From contig NW_025941278.1 in NCBI RefSeq assembly GCF_000764305.2, forward strand, positions 1,116,001-1,180,000: a stretch of 64,000 bases of DNA. The letters run 5' to 3'. The notes under the pieces were generated by a model, which made no database searches, was not told the origin of the DNA, and saw only the letters and a program-made list of their open reading frames with translations. Origin of the DNA: Hyalella azteca (lineage: Eukaryota > Arthropoda > Malacostraca > Amphipoda > Hyalellidae). The translations under genes were made by a program, and so were the position numbers. This document shows positions 54,201-64,000 of this stretch, piece after piece. Numbering within the stretch: the stretch's first letter is position 1; each line of letters begins with the position of its first letter.

Positions 54201-56707
54201 GACAGGACAATCATCGGAAGATCTCAATTCCAGGGAAGTTGGAGGCCCAGTCTCGCCACTACAAACTGAAGCAGTCTTGCGCCAGGGAGCAGTCCGAGAC
54301 TTTTCACTGCCAATAGTTCGGCACTTTCAGTAGCAGCAAGAGACATGTATACGTAAGGTAATCATAAAGAAAATTCGAACATTAACTACGGGCAGTTTAC
54401 ACAATAATGTAGGAACCAAAATTCTGAAGTTCCGTTCAAAAATTACCATGCCAAACTCCGTGCCATTTTTGCATTCCTATTTATAAAATTATTATTCGCG
54501 TTATTTCAGCAAGATGATTCTTTTTCAATAAATACCCCAGTTGTCATGCTTAAGTAAACAAGCCCTAATACGTGCTGTCACTACACATTCGCTACGTAAT
54601 GTCACTAATGTGGATGCACTAAACTATGCCAGGAGAGATGTTGCTCCATTTTTTATAAACATCTTATTCTACATTTCTTGCAGTAGCGTAAATGGATAAA
54701 TAAAATATATTATTAGTGAAGAACTTCCTCAAACAGCTTAAGTAACGAGATTGGAAGGAATTGTACCTTTTCAAATGTGCCAACATCCATGCAATGCTAA
54801 CAGCTTAACCCAACGTAGGGACAACAAATTCATGAGATAATTTCATAACATAAATAATGTTTTTAAAGAACAACCTACTAAATTCCAAAACTAATATATG
54901 ATTCTTGTCAAACCAGAGTCTTAAAATTTAATGGAGTCTGAGATTTGAAGTTTTACTAAATTAAATTTGCCAAATGAATTAAGACAACCACTCACATTAC
55001 GTATGCAATGCATAGAATGTAAAACAATTAAAATCAAGTTCCATGTCTACATAATATCTGAATACAGAAGCAAATTAGATACTTTTTTCATATACATTTA
55101 CAGCACTAGGCTGAAAACAAGACAAATACAATTCCAAAATGTTTAATTTTAGATGAATTTTATGCAGTTCACTGAAATGAAAAGTATATTTAAGATAAGA
55201 CCAAAGTCAGAGATGATAGATGATGACTTAACAATAATCATTCAAATCTTAACAATTCCTATCAAAATTTGTATCAAAGAATAAATTAATGGATTTGTAA
55301 TAATAAATAGATAAGTAATTTTATGGTCCTTTTGCAATATATATTCTATGAATATTTGGCAATTATACAACTTTAGCATGCACTCTCAGTCGCAGAAGAA
55401 ACATCAAGTAAGCCACTGACAGAGTTGAGGGAGGCGTAGAGGCTGCAGTGGAGACAGGGGCGGCTGTGTTGCTGAGCACTGTTGCGGCACTGGCAGTAGC
55501 AGTGTTGTTCAGGTTCATGTTGCTCAGTGCTGGCAAGAGGAAACCGAGGGCATTAATGTGGTATTTTTTGCCACAATTAGTTGTGGATGGCATGCAGTTA
55601 AGAAATTCACGGAATACACCTAAACGAAATGTGGGTACTTACTGGCGTGTGACAAGCAAGGTAAAGCCAAGAGCAGGTTGTTACATTTACTGGAACAACT
55701 CTGAACTCTGGCTTGCATTGTGCTGGGAAAACAAGGGCTACTGCCCTCAGTTATTGGTATTTTAATTATAACTGAAATAAATATCTTTAATTGCGTTGGT
55801 TATTTGTAGTACACCACACAATTAACTTTCCCTGCCCATAATTTCGCCTTTCCCTGTATTTACAAAGAAATTCTGAAGAAAATATAAAAGTTTTCAAAAT
55901 AAATTAAAATTTTTAGCCTTTACTTCTTTTTTTTTAATTCAATGCATGATGAAATTCAATTATTTGTGCCTAAAGTCCGATAGCATTGAAATTTGAAACT
56001 ATTCAGTTATCACACATGAAACTACCACATGAAGGATTAGCACTATTCCTTTCACAAGCTGAAAAATATAATTAGAAATTTCAACAGAGTAAATGCTCAT
56101 CTTTGTAAATAACAGTTCATAATTATATGACTAGCATTTTCATTTATTTATCCAATGTAGAAGCCTGAATGCAAAGAGCCTGACATAGCCTTCTGCAATA
56201 GTGAGCAGTGAGCATGCCATGAAAATACAGGGTTGCAATTGGAAAATTCTATGTTGTATAAAGACTTACTGATCATGGAGCTGCCTGCATGATGGAAGAG
56301 AACAAGAAAAATTATTAATGATGAGTGCAAGTATGATATAATAGTTGTGACAGACACACCATAAATGATTTCCAAAAAGCCACACATCAGAAAGCTTCTC
56401 TTTATGATCATAGGAGCAGGGCAGAGAAGGAGTGTCAACAAAGTAAATAAACAACAATGGACTCTCAACTTTTCTACACTCAGCTCATCATATTTGGCTA
56501 AATATCATCATGTGGCCAACTTGAATGTCATGCCCCATATATGAATAATTTCAAGAAGCAACTGATACTTCAATAACAATTGTAGTCAACCAACACAAAA
56601 CATACAGTATTTGTCAAAATGATAATTAAGTTCTTACCTACAACAGATGGAAGGTTTAATGATGGGCGAGACATTGAAGAGGTTGTGTTGTTCTGCTGGT
56701 CAGCCAT
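48037..56707 (-). CDS. Mkk4: MAP kinase kinase 4 (MKK4/MAP2K4), JNK-pathway dual-specificity kinase
   Basis: Phosphorylates JNK (and in some animals p38) on Thr and Tyr of the activation loop; cytoplasmic. Exons on the minus strand, 5' to 3': 56707-56638, 55529-55417, 54323-53221, 51884-51818, 51220-51099, 50833-50722, 49982-49863, 49480-49301, 48838-48612, 48205-48037. Phases agree throughout; the sum is 2283 nt, 760 residues. Kinase: [11 protein letters not shown] (464-474), Lys489 in [15 protein letters not shown] (585-592), DFG (605-607), activation sites in SIAKT (Ser615, Thr619), MAPERI, and [12 protein letters not shown] near the end. Vertebrate MKK4 has about 400 residues; the extra length is the large exon 3. 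The last seven exons are certain. The first three are inferred from open frames, splice sites and phase. The gene is convergent with Drp1. Confidence 0.93.
48612..48838 (-). CDS. Mkk4: Mkk4 exon 9: kinase subdomains VIII-X
   Basis: [58 protein letters not shown]. 227 nt, ends in phase 2 at donor GTGAGT. Confidence 0.96.
49301..49480 (-). CDS. Mkk4: Mkk4 exon 8: catalytic and activation loops
   Basis: [57 protein letters not shown]. Holds HRD, DFG and the two activating residues. 180 nt, phase 0. Donor is GCG|GTACCG, away from consensus. Confidence 0.96.
49863..49982 (-). CDS. Mkk4: Mkk4 exon 7: hinge region
   Basis: [20 protein letters not shown], then [15 protein letters not shown]. 120 nt, phase 0, donor GTGAGT. 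Confidence 0.96.
50722..50833 (-). CDS. Mkk4: Mkk4 exon 6: alpha-C helix region
   Basis: [37 protein letters not shown], almost identical to the family. 112 nt; donor GTCATT is weak. Confidence 0.96.
51099..51220 (-). CDS. Mkk4: Mkk4 exon 5: glycine-rich loop and ATP lysine
   Basis: [40 protein letters not shown]. 122 nt, ends in phase 2. Confidence 0.96.
51818..51884 (-). CDS. Mkk4: Mkk4 exon 4: pre-kinase segment
   Basis: [20 protein letters not shown], then [11 protein letters not shown] is identical in vertebrate MKK4 directly before the kinase domain, which fixes this short exon. 67 nt, acceptor TCTTGCAG, donor GTGAGT. Confidence 0.9.
51885..53220 (-). other. Mkk4 intron 3, no recognised feature
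   Basis: Overlapping open frames on both strands at 52596-52914 look somewhat protein-like (minus: [20 protein letters not shown]; plus: [20 protein letters not shown]). I recognise no family and see no splice signals that tie them to Mkk4. Confidence 0.35.
53221..54323 (-). CDS. Mkk4: Mkk4 exon 3: long N-terminal exon with MAPK docking motif
   Basis: About 367 open codons on the minus strand in AT-rich DNA, bounded by AG (54324-54325) and GT (53219-53220). It ends in phase 2, which the following exon 4 needs. Low-complexity, Ser-rich, with [16 protein letters not shown] in the middle and an [14 protein letters not shown] stretch near the end. At residues 386-394, KRRNLILHL fits the MAPK docking rule (two or three basic residues, spacer, Leu-x-Leu) and sits about as far from the kinase domain as KRKALKLNF does in vertebrate MKK4. 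The 5' border is the least sure; another acceptor (GGCAG, about 54310) is possible. Confidence 0.68.
54324..55416 (-). other. Mkk4 intron 2, no recognised feature
   Basis: AT-rich, with no open frame, RNA gene or repeat of note. Confidence 0.45.
55417..55529 (-). CDS. Mkk4: Mkk4 exon 2 (tentative)
   Basis: Acceptor TTGCCAG, then [20 protein letters not shown] and [17 protein letters not shown], ending at donor GTGGCT (poor). With this donor both borders agree in phase with exons 1 and 3. Alanine/threonine-rich and not conserved, so it could also be a longer exon or not coding. Confidence 0.5.
56638..56707 (-). CDS. Mkk4: Mkk4 exon 1: start codon (tentative)
   Basis: ATG with A at -3 and G at +4, encoding [20 protein letters not shown] and SVV, then donor GTAAGA in phase 1, matching exon 2. 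It is the only start-like exon found upstream on this strand. Confidence 0.6.
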
Positions 56708-56981
56708 TATTTAAATTATAACCTTTGAATTAAAGCTTCTAAAAGTAAGGTCTTCCTTTCAAACCATAGCCCTTAATGTTCAAGTTTCCATCCAACTATA
56801 AAGCAACTTCTACAAAAATGATACCTGAAAAGTTTTAGAAATTTATTGTCATGAAAAAAAGTTTAAGTAGAACAGAAAGCAGAATTATTTATACAAATAT
56901 GAAAGCAATAAAAATCTGAATAGCTGTTGTTTGAGAAATACATATTATGTTAGCAATAATAAACTAAATCTGTATCTGTAA

Positions 56982-57515
56982 GTGTTGTATTGGCCTGACA
57001 TTCTGCAAAGTGTCAGCCACACTTTTCTTCTTCAAACGCATCACTTGAAGTTCAATTGGAAGACAAAATCTGCCCAGTGACACTCAGGAAACTTTGGTTG
57101 TCATCGGTAGAGACAGTGACATCTCCTCAAAGATGCCAGGCCATTTTGATTTTAAATTTGCATAAATATTTATTAGCAGGTCCTATAGAAAAAATATCAA
57201 TAAATGAATTGACACTGCCAGGATCAGTGTCTGCAACTTATTTTGATTGGATCTGTCACTAGCAGAAATCTATATAGAATCAAACTAAATCTGTATAAAT
57301 TTTGATATTAATAATGTCCACCATCTGCCACAATTGTATCTTGACAAATTTGAGTCCATGAATTAGCATTCTAGAAGCAATCAATTTGGCATCCTTGGCC
57401 TATTTTGTAACTTTACAGTCATAAGTGTTATATTGGCCTGACTTTCTGCAAAGTGTCACACTTTTCTTCTTCAAACGCATCACTTGAAGTTTAATTGGAA
57501 GACAAATCTGCCCAA
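56982..57515. repeat. Direct repeat, two units of about 95 bp
   Basis: Units at 56982-57077 and 57424-57515 share GTGTT(G/A)TATTGGCCTGAC, TTCTGCAAAGTGTCA, CACTTTTCTTCTTCAAACGC and ATCACTTGAAGTT.AATTGG. The spacer of about 345 bp is unrelated. Confidence 0.9.
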
Positions 57516-58293
57516 TTCACTCTTGGTTGAACTGCCTGCCTGCGTGGGCAAGGCAGAATGCAGTAACTGGGTGGTGGTCTAGTAAGGAAAGTATCCTGCA
57601 TTGATCTTGGATCTTCTTGTCAACCATTAATTCAAAATCAAGTTCTTATAATTTTGATTCAGTGTTTTGTTGGCCATGGATTGGTGCAGCTGCCAACAAG
57701 CAGACCTAGAGAACCAGCCTCAAAGACTTTACTGATTCTGGCACAGTATGTTGCATGGACCTTGTCATTTATTTGAATGTCTGTCTTTCCACTGGCTAAA
57801 CACTGTAGAAGGAAGCTGCGGCTTGTTGGCAATGTTAGATAAAGAGTCCAGTGTAATCACAGCAAGCACTGTGCTCCTCCCCTAGATTTCCACACTTTAA
57901 ATTGATTTATGACCTAGTTGATCTTTGATATACTGTAACTGCCCTCAGCAGTAACACCACTACTTATGCCACTGATGTACAGATGGGCCCAGCCAAATTG
58001 AGTTTTCTTGATCATGTGCAACTTTATAGTTCCCATTTATTAGTTAGCTGAAGATTATTGACTTCTACTGTATTTGTTTGTCTATTTTTGTTATTTAGTG
58101 ATGCACAAGCCTTTAATTAATCCAACTTTTGTAACCTATTTTTATAATGAATCCTCCATGGATAAAGTTATATAGGTAGGTCTCTTCTTGCTGCTTTCAC
58201 CCCTGGCAGTGTCATTGGCAGTAGCAGGAATCTCATTGCTCTAAAAACTGCAAGAAAGTCCCTAGTTTCCAAGTTACGGTTTGGAAGTAGATA
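57516..58293. other. Gene-free stretch, no recognised feature
   Basis: No exon or defined element between the direct repeat and the next transposon. Confidence 0.4.
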
Positions 58294-59587
58294 CCGTCAA
58301 ACGGGGTAAAAAGGGACGGTTTTGAGCATTTTATGTTAATAACTTCTTTATTCTTATCATGAAACATTTCAGAAACAAGTTTAGGCTCATTTTATAGCTC
58401 TTTGCGAGGGCTATTGAATGGCATCTTCAAAAAAAATTCCATATGCGATTTGTAAGGCGCTAGATGCAATATAAAAGGCTCCTGAATTGATCTTGAAATG
58501 GGGTAAAAAGGGACAATTGAAATAAAACTCAATTTCAAACATTTGAGCATACTCATCTATTGCTAACAGCACTCTGAAGTCCTCCTCTTTCATTGTAGAT
58601 GATGTAGATGTAAAATAAATGACATTTTCTATGATTTTTACTAGTTTTTCCTTTATTGATATGATATTACAATATTCATTAATTACCGTATTATTAATGT
58701 GATATTACTGTATCCATGGACATGCCATTGAGCATTGACAACGACCTTGTCCACTGCAAGCTTCATATTAGAAGCAGCCATGTAGCATTTCTTCTGTATC
58801 TGTAAGCTTACAGGATGGTTCATAATTTTGTACAATTTTAATTGAGTCAAGTGATTTCACTATAACAAAAAAGATTGTGAAAAACTTACCTGAAACAGAA
58901 AATAATGTTTTAGTGACCAACCATCATATGCTTTGGAGAAATAAATCATATTTTAGGTCAATTACTTTTCATTCTATGATGCCCGGTGCACAATTCTATA
59001 TATAGCATTCTATGTACAATTTTGTGACAACCGATGATGGACTAATTTTTCGATAAGTGAATTTTTTTCGCTGAGGAGGTAAATGTAATCAAAATTCTTT
59101 GTTGTTAATAAATTTTTTTGTTAACTGGAACCTTGCTAACTGAGGTTGTACTGTAAATGCATTTTTAATTACCCCGGGGGTGGGGGGGGTCCCAAGTAGC
59201 CCCGCAGTGCGGAAATGGCTGCCATTTTTTTTGGGGGGGGGAATGAGATAGGCAAATTTTGTCAATTACGTTTTCAAGCCAACACCTGGGTGCAACTTTC
59301 ATGTAAGTAACATTTTTTAATACAGCGAATATTTTTTGCTCCAGACCTTAGCAGAGGTACTTTTCCAAAATCACACTCATCATGATTTTTTCAGCAATTT
59401 TTTGAGATAGTAAATGTTTGATTTCTTGACTAGCTTTATACATAATAGATAGTAAAAATGTTGAAGTTTATGCCACTATTTTTATTTTTGCAATATTTTG
59501 ATTAGTTTAGCTGCTACAACATTTCTACGAGATGTGGGACGCGCGTCCCGATTTACCCCGCCCATCCCTTTTTACTACGTTTGACGG
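58294..59587. mobile_element. CCGTCAAACGGGGT-family element (family 1), full-length copy
   Basis: Left end CCGTCAAACGGGGTAAAAAG after TA (58292-58293); right end CTTTTTACTACGTTTGACGG before TA (59588-59589). 1294 bp. Same orientation as the copy in Drp1 intron 1. A short minus-strand frame ([13 protein letters not shown]) is shared with the other copies and may be transposase debris. Confidence 0.9.
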
Positions 59588-60321
59588 TATAGAATTGTGC
59601 ACCAGGCATCATAGAATGAAAAGTAATGGACCTAAACTATGATTTATTTCTCAAAAACATATGATGATTGTCACTAACACATTCCTTTCTGTTTCAGGTA
59701 TGTTTTTCACAATCTTTTTTTATAGTAAATTCACTTAACCCAATTAAAATGGTGTGAAATTACAAGCCGTCCTGTAAGCTTACAAATACAGAAAAAATAC
59801 TATAAGGCTGATGATATGAAGCTTGCAGTGGACAAGGTTGTTGTAAATGCTCAATGGCATGTTCATGGATACGGTAATATTGCATCAATAATACAGTAAT
59901 AATGCATCAATAATATGGTAATAAATGTCTATGGTAATCCGTAATATCATATCAATAAAGGAAAAACAAGTAAAAATCACAGAAAATGTCATTTATTCTA
60001 CCTCTACATCATCTACAATGAAATAGGAGGACTTCAGAGTACTGTTAGTAATGGATGAGTACACTCTGCATGCTTCAAATGTTTTAAAATGAAGTTTTAT
60101 TCCAAGTGTCCCAAGTAGCCCCATTCGATGGGGCTACCTGGGACACTCTTTTTTTGCTTCTGGCACCCTACGAATAGCATATGGAATTTTTTTGGAGAAG
60201 CCATGTGATAGCCCTTGCAAAGCGCTTTGAAATGAGCCTAAACTTGTTTATGAAATGTTTCATGGTAAGAAGTTATGAATGAAAAATGTTCGAAATTGTC
60301 CCGAGTAGCCCCGGTTGATGG
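59588..60321. mobile_element. Inverted partial copy of family 1
   Basis: Starts with TATAGAATTGTGCACC, the complement of the stretch near 58985, and runs back to a terminus CCCCGGTTGATGG followed by TA. It abuts the full copy tail to tail. Within it, 60108-60146 is a hairpin of terminus-like sequence (GTGTCCCAAGTAGCCCCAT and its complement). Confidence 0.85.
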
Positions 60322-60325
60322 TATA

Positions 60326-60560
60326 CAGTCTCACAGCCATCAGAAGTTCAGAACTGCAGGCTACATCACGTAGTTCTGGTGGCTCTGAGCACGAATGCTT
60401 GATTGCTCAAATATAAACTCTCAGAGCAATCAGATTCAGAACTGCGCGCTACAGCATGTAGTTCAGGTCACCTAAATCAGGTGGCTGTGAGTGGTATGCT
60501 TGGGTGCTCAAATGTAGCTCTAATAGCCATCGGAACTCTGCGCTACAACTCCTAGTTACG
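60326..60560. repeat. Degenerate tandem repeat of about 95 bp, 2.5 copies
   Basis: Units share GCCATC.GAA, TCAGAACTGC, GCTACA, GTAGTTC.GG, GGCT.TGAG and TGCTCAAAT.TA. Confidence 0.75.
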
Positions 60561-61060
60561 ATCGTAGAGTGTAGATCAATATGGCGCATTGGCCATATTG
60601 ATAGTAAATAGCAATTTATGGAGAAGCATAATTGCGATTGGCATCCAGACTCCAGTGGCATCCAACTCTGCGTCTTTGGTGCATGAAATGATGAAATCAG
60701 AGTCCTTGACCTATGTTGTGCCCTGCTTTACAGTCTGGGTCCCACTCCCAGACTCCCAGGTCCGCGACTGATGACTCCATTTCCGTGTCCGTGGGGCATG
60801 GGGATTTGGGGTATAGTGACAAACCAGTCTACCAGAGAATTTTTAGAATCAGTTCATTTTTAGTTTCTTCATTACTCAAGATTTTAACCAATTATTTATG
60901 TATGATAATGCTGGTCTGAGACTCTGAGTGGTATGATACTTTAGTAACTTTACTGCTATTGCTGGTCTACTAAACTTTACTTATAGGACTCAAAAATGAA
61001 CGTGAGGAAGATTCTAAAAAACTCTCTGCTGTGGAGCTTTGGTATTGCCACTATACCATA
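60561..61060. other. Gene-free stretch, no recognised feature
   Basis: Only short open frames with no motif. Confidence 0.4.
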
Positions 61061-62043
61061 CCATAAAATGGGGTAACTTAGACCACTTTTTTTATGTAAA
61101 TGATGCCATTTTCTTACTAGCTAAATTAAACTTGAATTGAAGCATGCAAAATACAGGTCTATACTCTAGCTTCACTTACAATAAATTGCTGGCTCCTGCC
61201 TCTCATAGTCTTTATGTAATTTCAAAAAAAGTGATGGTCTTTGTTACCCCATCTCTTGGGGTAACTTAGACCGGGTGGTAAAATCAATTTTTTTTTGTAA
61301 AATAACTCCAGGTTTTGGTGCATTGTAGTAGAACTCTTCTAGTTACATATGCAAATGACAAACTTGGGTAAAGTGTCATAGTTTGCAAATGGGGGGCGCC
61401 GCCCCATAATGAGGGAAATGTGACTACCTAATGGCAGCCCTGATGGGGTAATATTGACTGGCTTGGATATTAAGTTAAAATTACTAATATATAAGACTCT
61501 GTAGAGTCTGAAACATAAAGAAAAAACATAAATAGGCTGTCAAACATAGAATATGTTATATATGGTAATTTTATATTAACTTCCAAAGTTCCAAGCCAGT
61601 CTATGTTACCATGTCAGGGCTGACATTAGGTGGTCTAAGTTACCCCATTTGGGGGCGGCGCCCCCCATTTGCAAACTATGACACTTTCCTAAAATTTGTC
61701 ATTTGCATATGTAACTAGAAGAGTTTTACTACAATGCATCAAAACCTAGAGTTATTTAACCAAAAAATAAAAAAATTGGAGGGGGTACTCTGACAAGCTT
61801 TAAATAATAGCTAGCTTTTTTTCGTGGGTCACATTTTCTGATTTTCAATTTTTTAACCTATTAGATATGCAAACTTTTTAAATCTTTCTATTGTGTTATG
61901 TAGCCTCAGTATTAGGCTAGGCCTTTAATGCCCATTGACAAAATTTTTCTATGTAAAATAGTTTCTGAGTTGTGGGGGTTTTTGTTGAAAAAACTAAAAG
62001 TGGTCTAAGTTACCCTGCCAGTCTAAGTTACCCCATTTTACGG
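61061..62043. mobile_element. Fold-back element, CCGTAAAATGGGGT family (family 2), second copy
   Basis: Begins CCATAAAATGGGGTAACTTA after TA and ends TTACCCCATTTTACGG before TA; 983 bp. It is inverted relative to 28226-29205 and shares its inner inverted repeat (GGGGGGCGCCGCCCC and GGGGGCGGCGCCCCCC). Confidence 0.9.
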
Positions 62044-63303
62044 TACCTATTTTGGGGAATATGGCATGGCAAATTTGCAGTTCAAGTCAACTCAGTCAAA
62101 TGCAAAATTGAGTACCTATCACTGAGCTTTGTGTCTGTCATTCTGTCACTGACATATTATTGCAGTAGATTTAGAATTCAGCATGGGACTATCCAGGGAC
62201 CAGGACCAGGGTCCAGAGGCATGAAATGAAAGATGATATACCTAAAAGTCGCTGCAAGAGAAAAATCATAAACAAACTTTGGCTGTCTGTCAAAAATCGA
62301 GATTTTTTTTTTAATTGGGTAATGCACTTCTTTGACCGACTCACTATATCACTCAAGTGACTCAACACTTTTTAGCCAATGCATCGCAAATATCTGTTGT
62401 TGTTGTTTATTTGTTTATTGAGGATGTGGGGTTGTCCCCCATGTCCCTCACGGCTCAAATTTTCACTAAGTCTTTACTTTTTATTTAATCTTATGGGAGT
62501 ACTAGAGAGTAGAGACTGCACCATGAGGTAAGTAAAGTACTATTGACTGATTTCCAAGTACAAAGTAACAAAAGAAAAAGTGTTCAACAATATGGCAGTT
62601 TACTATATGGTTAGGTAACTTACACACGTCTGTCGTCAACCGCAGCTCGAACCGGAATCCTCGCAAATATCTATTTATAAGAGGAACGCAGTCGAGCACG
62701 TTCAGCTAGGCAGTCCGGAACTTGTCTGAAGTGTGAAGACTATAAGTTCGCGAACAACAAAACAAAGATTTTCATGCATGACAGAAATTTAACAAAAAAT
62801 TCTTGAATGGCACTTAAACTCAGTATGATTATAGGTTAGTTGAGGAAATTAAAGACAGTGATCACGAGCGTCTTAGGAGTAATTAGTTACATACATGACA
62901 GTGATGACACTATCGTCGAGTGATTGTGCAAATGCAGATCACTCGAACTTATTGCAGATTCTTTTTGAAAAAATAATATGATTTTTAATTGAAATAATCT
63001 GATTATCAAACGTAACAAAAATATCAGCGCGATTAGCTGGGTAAAATTTTCGGGGAAGAGCAATAATCAAGTCTATTCGTTTTCCGGTCGTTTTCAACCA
63101 CAACTTTAATTATTCTTTTTTTAATTCTAATTTTGAATGTAATTCACAGCGTTAAAACGATAATGACCATCATTGTAATATAACATATTTATTTTCTCGA
63201 TTCAATTTTATTTTTACAGACATATTCTGCGGATTACGTCCTGCAAAAGAAAACGACACCGGTGACAGACTTACCTGCGGGTTAGTGAGTTAGTCAGTAT
63301 TGT
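62044..63303. other. Gene-free stretch, no recognised feature
   Basis: A TGTTGTTGTTG run and a GTGGGGTTGTCCCCCA hairpin lie near 62397-62440. No exon could be supported. Confidence 0.4.
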
Positions 63304-63523
63304 CAGTGTTGCCAGATGGGCCTTTTTCAGGCCAAATTTCGCAGATGTGGCCTTTTTTAAAGGCATTGGCCTGACAAAAAATAATTTGGCCTTTTTAATG
63401 CCCTGCGAATGGTTAGAACTACCTTTAATTTAAGAATTTCTTATTAATTTCAAATGAGGCCTTTTGTGGCCTTTTTTGTGAGCTAAATTGGCCTTTTTCA
63501 CTCGGCTCCATCTGGCAACCCTG
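63304..63523. mobile_element. hAT-type MITE with 8-bp target duplication
   Basis: TIRs CAGTGTTGCCAGATGG and CCATCTGGCAACCCTG (one mismatch) flank 220 bp. AGTATTGT stands at 63296-63303 and again at 63524-63531, a perfect 8-bp duplication, the length that marks hAT insertions. The interior repeats GGCCTTTTT several times and has no coding capacity. Confidence 0.95.
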
Positions 63524-63531
63524 AGTATTGT

Positions 63532-64000
63532 TCCTGAATTTGGGAGCAATTGAAGTTGGGCACTCAGAGGTGTCGCTGAATTGAGTAAGATGGGGGTCTT
63601 GAGTGTTTTGAGGCAGAGCTCAGCTCGCATCATCACTGCGCGATTCTTCAATACATGTGAGCTCATTAATATATCGTTTTGAACTGATATGCATTTATAA
63701 TTCAAAGAGGCCAATAAAGCATCATAAGCATGTGCCAAATATTTGTCTAGTTAATAATAGTTGACACTCCTCGATTCAGTTTAATGTTTACTAAATATAG
63801 AAATTGCATATATCATAATTTCTGTATCTACAGTTGTCAATTGCCTCTTAAATGACAACTTGCAGTCATGCATTTTGCCATTATCAAGGACAAGGCCTAC
63901 CTAGCTTGGGAATTGCTACAGCTACAGATTCCGAGATTACTGTGAAATTGACATTTTGGGGCAACTAGCATCTAGCAAGCTGCTCAATTGCAACTTGCAG
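63532..64000. other. Window end, no recognised feature
   Basis: A minus-strand open frame (63430-63738) overlaps the MITE and has no known motif. Confidence 0.4.

Noticed and set aside
53190..54333. Plus-strand frames at 53190-53603 and 53866-54333
   Set aside because: Antisense shadows of the long Mkk4 exon 3; no splice-signal or motif support on the plus strand.
55448..55765. Plus-strand 105-codon frame with a hydrophobic start ([20 protein letters not shown])
   Set aside because: It is antisense to the Ala/Thr-rich Mkk4 exon 2; the apparent membrane segment is the reverse complement of that low-complexity sequence.

Overview
This window is arthropod-like nuclear DNA. It is AT-rich, has long introns with GT-AG boundaries, and is crowded with transposon relics (CR1/Jockey-type LINE, Penelope-like, Ty3/Gypsy, mariner, piggyBac-like, hAT and Tc1-type MITEs). 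A crustacean or other non-model arthropod is a reasonable guess, but nothing here fixes the taxon. Only two host genes could be reconstructed. They are convergent (tail to tail), about 6.5 kb apart.

Layout. Positions 1-16096 hold no host gene, only repeats: two LINE copies (1-431, 668-1895), a Penelope-like reverse transcriptase (4478-5262), a LINE ORF1-like fragment (6077-6451, minus), a decayed Gypsy pol 3' half with its LTR (about 8642-11500, minus) and a 544-bp palindromic MITE (11695-12238). Positions 16097-16134 match the 38-base Nextera mate-pair junction adapter (two inverted 19-base Tn5 mosaic ends), so continuity across this point is doubtful. Positions 16135-21239 hold a rearranged mariner and two nested TIR elements.

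Positions 21284-41517 (+) are the dynamin-related mitochondrial/peroxisomal fission GTPase Drp1. It has 17 coding exons whose phases all agree and which predict 820 residues. Intron 1 is 8.2 kb and holds a piggyBac relic split by a second element, plus a 980-bp fold-back element. Positions 56707-48037 (minus) are the JNK-pathway kinase MKK4 (MAP2K4). The kinase domain and the SGKLKISPE region are certain. The first two coding exons and the large 1.1-kb third exon are inferred from open frames, splice signals and phase; together they predict 760 residues. Positions 57000-64000 are again repeats, including further copies of the two element families found in Drp1 intron 1 and a hAT MITE with a perfect 8-bp target duplication.

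No new multi-gene system is visible. The most unusual signal is in Drp1: at three places the DNA across an exon-intron boundary has been duplicated. Exon 9 has its splice donor repeated eight times at exactly 31 bp, exon 6 has its acceptor three times, and intron 4 is largely built from copies of the exon ends on either side. Every extra splice site I could follow leads to a stop or a frameshift. These are either real sources of unproductive splicing or assembly errors, and long reads plus RNA-seq would decide.
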